From UBA1724 sp963632245 (lineage in GTDB: Bacteria; Verrucomicrobiota; Lentisphaeria; Oligosphaerales; Oligosphaeraceae), in contig CAVGTF010000018.1 of the NCBI GenBank assembly GCA_963632245.1, positions 1 to 23,031 on the forward strand: a stretch of DNA of 23,031 nucleotides. The letters run 5' to 3'. Under the pieces are notes generated by a model. It had not been told where the DNA came from, did not search any database, and saw only the letters and a list, made by a program, of their open reading frames with translations. Made by a program: the position numbers and the translations under genes. This document shows, piece after piece, positions 20,641-23,031 of the stretch. Positions within the stretch are counted from its first letter, which is position 1. Every line of letters starts with the position of its first letter.

Positions 20641-21791
20641 GCTCCCTCCTGGACGAATTGCCCCCGCGGCTCCCTGAACCGATCGACCTGGATCGGGCCG
20701 CGGGACATGCGCCCTCCGCATTCTGCCGAGAACACTATGCCTCGCTGGCAGAACGATATTCCCGAAATCCCCACGGGCTCACCTGCTATGCCGAGGAAAA
20801 CCGTCGCGCCCTGAAATTGGCGGAGCGCGCGATCCTCCAGGCCGTCGGCGCCCGAGAACAGGATACCGCACTCGTCTGGTGCGCAAATGGCACCGAGGCA
20901 CTCAATCTGGCTCTCCGTGGATTCGATTTCAGCGCACAGCCCGGCGCGCTTGCCTGGGACCGCGGAGGGCATAAGGCCCTCACTGCTACCGCAAAGGCCC
21001 TGGGCGTCCCGCTGCACGGATTCCTCCTGGACGACCAGGGGCGGATACAGTTCTCTCCAGGGGAGGGCGGAAGCACCCCCGCGCCGACTCTGGCGGCGCT
21101 CTCACTGGTCAACAACGAGACTGGCGTCCTCTGGGATGGCGACCGATCGATGCTCCCCGCGGGATGCCGCGTCCTCCTGGATGCCTGCCAGGCCTTCGGA
21201 AAACACCCGCTGCCCTGGGAACGCGCCCATGTAGACATGATGATCCTCTCCAGCCGGAAGGTGGGTGGACCCGCCACCGGCGCCGCACTCCTCTATCGAC
21301 GGGACCTGAAATTGAAGGGTCTCCTTACGGGTGGCGGACAGCAGGAGGGACTCCTCAGCGGCACCGTGGATGTGGTCTCCTGTCTCCTCTTTGCCGCTAC
21401 TGCGCAACAGGCCTGCCAAAAGGCCCAGGAATCCCTGGCGCATGTGACCGCCCTCAACCGGCAGCTTCGCGAGGGACTCCAGCGTCTGGGAAAGGGTGCC
21501 TGGATCCTCTTCTCCCCAGAAACCGCCTCGCCATACATCCTCTATTTCGCAATTCCAGGACACCAGGGCGCGCTCGTCGCACGGCTGCTGGCCGCACACC
21601 ACCAGATCCTGGTGGGCTCCGGCAGCGCATGCAATGCCGAATCCGGCGAGACCAGTCCGCTGCTCCGGGCACGCGGCGTCCCCGACGACCTCGCCCGCGC
21701 CGCCCTCCGCATCAGCCTCGCCCCAGAAACTACTACCGGAGAAATCACTGCGTTCCTGGAGGCCCTCGCTACGGTGATAAGGGAATACTAG
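20637..21791 (+). CDS. Cysteine desulfurase-like class V aminotransferase
   Basis: The 384-residue product starts at the GTG overlapping the previous stop (GTGA), with AGAGGG at 20625-20630. The long extension to 20448 is only an open frame inside the upstream gene. It follows the NifS/IscS pattern of PLP enzymes that take sulfur from cysteine to form alanine and a persulfide: Asn-Gly-Thr-Glu-Ala-Leu-Asn, Gly-Gly-His-Lys, Asn-Asn-Glu-Thr-Gly, Asp-Ala-Cys-Gln-Ala-Phe-Gly, the PLP Lys208 in Ser-Ser-Arg-Lys, Gly-Gly-Gly-Gln-Gln-Glu, and the catalytic Cys332 in Gly-Ser-Gly-Ser-Ala-Cys-Asn. Arg replaces the His usually next to the PLP Lys, and the N-terminal Asp-His/Asn-Ala-Ala-Thr motif is reduced to Asp-Arg-Ala-Ala. 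No IscU- or tRNA-thiolation gene is nearby, so its partner is unknown. Confidence 0.85.
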   Translation: MSSLLDELPPRLPEPIDLDRAAGHAPSAFCREHYASLAERYSRNPHGLTCYAEENRRALKLAERAILQAVGAREQDTALVWCANGTEALNLALRGFDFSAQPGALAWDRGGHKALTATAKALGVPLHGFLLDDQGRIQFSPGEGGSTPAPTLAALSLVNNETGVLWDGDRSMLPAGCRVLLDACQAFGKHPLPWERAHVDMMILSSRKVGGPATGAALLYRRDLKLKGLLTGGGQQEGLLSGTVDVVSCLLFAATAQQACQKAQESLAHVTALNRQLREGLQRLGKGAWILFSPETASPYILYFAIPGHQGALVARLLAAHHQILVGSGSACNAESGETSPLLRARGVPDDLARAALRISLAPETTTGEITAFLEALATVIREY

Positions 21792-21822
21792 CTTGGTGCA
21801 CTCCTTCCTTCTTTTTCCAGTT

Positions 21823-22854
21823 ATGACGATTCGTGATTTAGCGCGTGAGTTAGGGTTATCGGTAGCGACGGTATCGGTGGCGTTATCGGAGCATCCGGAG
21901 CGTTGTCATTTATCGCCGGTGACGGTTTCGCGGGTGCGGGAGGCGGCGTCGCGTCTGGGGTATATCCCGAACCAGCTGGCCATCAAGCTGTTGCGGAAGG
22001 GCGGCACAGATACCATCGGCATCCTCTATCTATTGGGTGCCACGGATGACCGAAATCTGCCCGTGTTGAACCAGGTGATGAAATACCTGAGCGCACGAAA
22101 GTGCGACTACCAGGTCTTTAGCTGCCTGGATATCCACCATCAGCCCGGCGCCTTCCGGGAGACCATCCGATACATCCGTGGAATGCGTCTGCGCACGCTG
22201 GTGATCATCGGCGCCATTACGGAGGAGTATCCCCTGGAACCTGAGCTCTATCAGGGACTGCAGGTTTATGTGACCGACTGCGATATCCAGGACAGGGAGA
22301 TCCCGGATTTTTTCCAATATGTGGGATTGACCAACCGCTCCGCATTCCACCAGTGGCTGATCCAGAGTGTGGTCGCACAGGGCGCACTGCCCATCGTGAC
22401 TCACGAGGCAGTCCGGGTGCTGGTCCCGGATTGGAAGGAGGAATATGGGACCGTCCTGGAGGATATTTCTCCCTGGGACGCTTTCCAGGTGGGACGCGAC
22501 TACGGCAAACGAATCGCCACCGCCTTCCGCGACGGAAAATGTCGCACCGCAATCTTCCATAACGACCGTATCGCCATGGGCGCCATGGAGGTCCTTCTGC
22601 AAGAGGGCATCCGTATCCCACAGGATGTCCAGATCTTCGGATATAACGACTCCGAGTTCGACGAGTTCACCGCAGTACCACTCACCAGCGTCCGCTCTCC
22701 AGCCGGCGAAATGACCATGCGGGTCTTCCAGCACCTGGTGGAAAATACCCCACTGCCAAAAGCGGAAAACTCGAAGCTAAAACTCATAGAAAGGGGCAGC
22801 ACGCTGCCCCTTTCTGAAAAAGGAGGAAGGAGGAGGGAGGAAGGAGGAAGTTAG
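21823..22854 (+). CDS. LacI-family transcriptional regulator with repeat-derived tail
   Basis: The 343-residue product starts at the ATG at 21823; an in-frame TTG at 21793 is less likely because the helix-turn-helix begins at once. Residues 2-50 are a LacI DNA-binding domain (Thr-Ile-Arg-Asp-Leu-Ala, then Ser-Val-Ala-Thr-Val-Ser, then Leu-Gly-Tyr-Ile-Pro-Asn). The rest is a periplasmic-binding-protein-like effector domain with His-Asn-Asp-Arg-Ile-Ala and Phe-Gly-Tyr-Asn-Asp. Family members commonly end near Ile-Glu-Arg-Gly-Ser-Thr; here 17 further residues follow, the last dozen encoded by the class A heptad element. Codons 1-46 use TTA, TCG and GCG, while the rest prefers CTG/CTC, TCC and GCC. 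The target genes are not evident. The leader is pyrimidine-rich with no Shine-Dalgarno site. Confidence 0.9.
   Translation: MTIRDLARELGLSVATVSVALSEHPERCHLSPVTVSRVREAASRLGYIPNQLAIKLLRKGGTDTIGILYLLGATDDRNLPVLNQVMKYLSARKCDYQVFSCLDIHHQPGAFRETIRYIRGMRLRTLVIIGAITEEYPLEPELYQGLQVYVTDCDIQDREIPDFFQYVGLTNRSAFHQWLIQSVVAQGALPIVTHEAVRVLVPDWKEEYGTVLEDISPWDAFQVGRDYGKRIATAFRDGKCRTAIFHNDRIAMGAMEVLLQEGIRIPQDVQIFGYNDSEFDEFTAVPLTSVRSPAGEMTMRVFQHLVENTPLPKAENSKLKLIERGSTLPLSEKGGRRREEGGS
22788..22815 (+). repeat. Perfect inverted repeat inside the 3' end of the lacI-type gene
   Basis: AGAAAGGGGCAGC and GCTGCCCCTTTCT are perfect inverses separated by AC, giving a 12-bp stem with a CACG loop. It is translated as part of the regulator and followed by GAAAAAGG of the class A element. 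No T run follows, so it is at best a Rho-assisted terminator. Confidence 0.6.
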
Positions 22855-22906
22855 GCCAGGGTTTCGCGCTGGCGAAACCCCGCGCCGGAATTTACCGGCG
22901 CGTGCG
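22817..22906 (+). repeat. Class A heptad-plus-double-hairpin element, copy 3
   Basis: An A run is followed by units GGAGGAA, GGAGGAG, GGAGGAA, GGAGGAA (22822-22849), GTTAGGCC, hairpin GGGTTTCGC-GCTG-GCGAAACCC and hairpin CGCGCCGG-AATTTA-CCGGCGCG. It is nearly identical to copy 2 (inverted, 15236-15323) and related to copy 1 (4801-4883). Its heptads overlap the end of the regulator gene. Confidence 0.9.
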
Positions 22907-22913
22907 TAAAAGC

Positions 22914-23031
22914 GCCGCAATATGTTGCGGCACAAGTAATTAGTACTTAGCGGTTAGCTGTTAGTTATTCGGTCGTTGCGCGGCTCTTCCGCGGCGTGAA
23001 GGCCGCGGTACTGGTACCGCCGCCCCCAGCG
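22914..23031 (+). repeat. Terminal repeat island: hairpins and TTAG heptads
   Basis: GCCGCAA-TATG-TTGCGGC is a perfect 7-bp hairpin (22914-22931). Four 7-nt units TTAGTAC, TTAGCGG, TTAGCTG, TTAGTTA (22940-22967) follow. Then comes CCGCGGC-GTGAAG-GCCGCGG, leading to GGTACTGGTACCG, the module also found at 15040-15070 and 16590-16622. The element continues past the window edge as far as can be seen. Confidence 0.8.

Overview
The window is a chromosomal stretch of a GC-rich Gram-negative bacterium. The best fit is the Lentisphaerota/Kiritimatiellota side of the PVC group. This is inferred from a pseudopilin with an FTLIELL signal plus an H-X9-DG motif, a Bacteroides-like ArgRS, GTP-dependent PEPCK, a GH95 fucosidase beside a CBM9-like lipoprotein, and a LacI-type regulator. 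No rRNA, tRNA, CRISPR array, transposase or phage gene was found. All supported genes lie on the + strand.

Layout. 150-4800 is a run of envelope or secreted-type genes: a small lipoprotein, a membrane-anchored protein of unknown function, an H-X9-DG pseudopilin, and two overlapping alpha/beta-hydrolase genes. 4801-5975 is a 1.1 kb non-coding island full of repeats and hairpins. 5976-14964 holds GTP-PEPCK (pckG), a small protein with a His/Cys/Asp metal-binding tail, hisD, argS, a GH95 alpha-L-fucosidase and a CBM9-like lipoprotein. 14965-15456 is a second repeat island, followed by purM. 16513-16838 is a third island, followed by a Fe-S uracil-DNA-glycosylase-like gene. 17867-21791 looks like one operon: an in-frame RpiB-SHMT fusion, a GH29-fold protein that has lost its catalytic Asp, and a cysteine-desulfurase-like gene with a 4-nt overlap. 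A LacI-family regulator follows, and the window ends in a fourth repeat island.

The genes mix central metabolism (gluconeogenesis, histidine, purine and one-carbon metabolism, tRNA charging) with a fucose-polysaccharide theme (GH95, CBM9-like, GH29-like, LacI). Two proteins keep a family scaffold but lack the family's catalytic motif: the UDG-like protein and the GH29-like protein.

The most unusual content is non-coding. All four repeat islands are built from (i) short tandem arrays with a strict 7-nt period but unrelated unit sequences (GGAGGAR, TTAGYRR, GGTAGTR/GGGAGRR, ATTGCAC, CTCAYTS), often directly followed by (ii) hairpin modules recurring 2-6 times. Stem changes in the modules tend to be compensated or G-U tolerated, and some loops are the stable RNA tetraloops GAAA and CUUG. 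I read this as a dispersed, probably transcribed, structured repeat family. Its function is unknown.

Translation signals are split. Some genes have strong Shine-Dalgarno sites (635, 1646, 5976, 19630). Others start after pyrimidine-rich leaders with no such site (8036, 8454, 9813, 14149, 21823). All coordinates and motifs were read by eye, and no database search was run.
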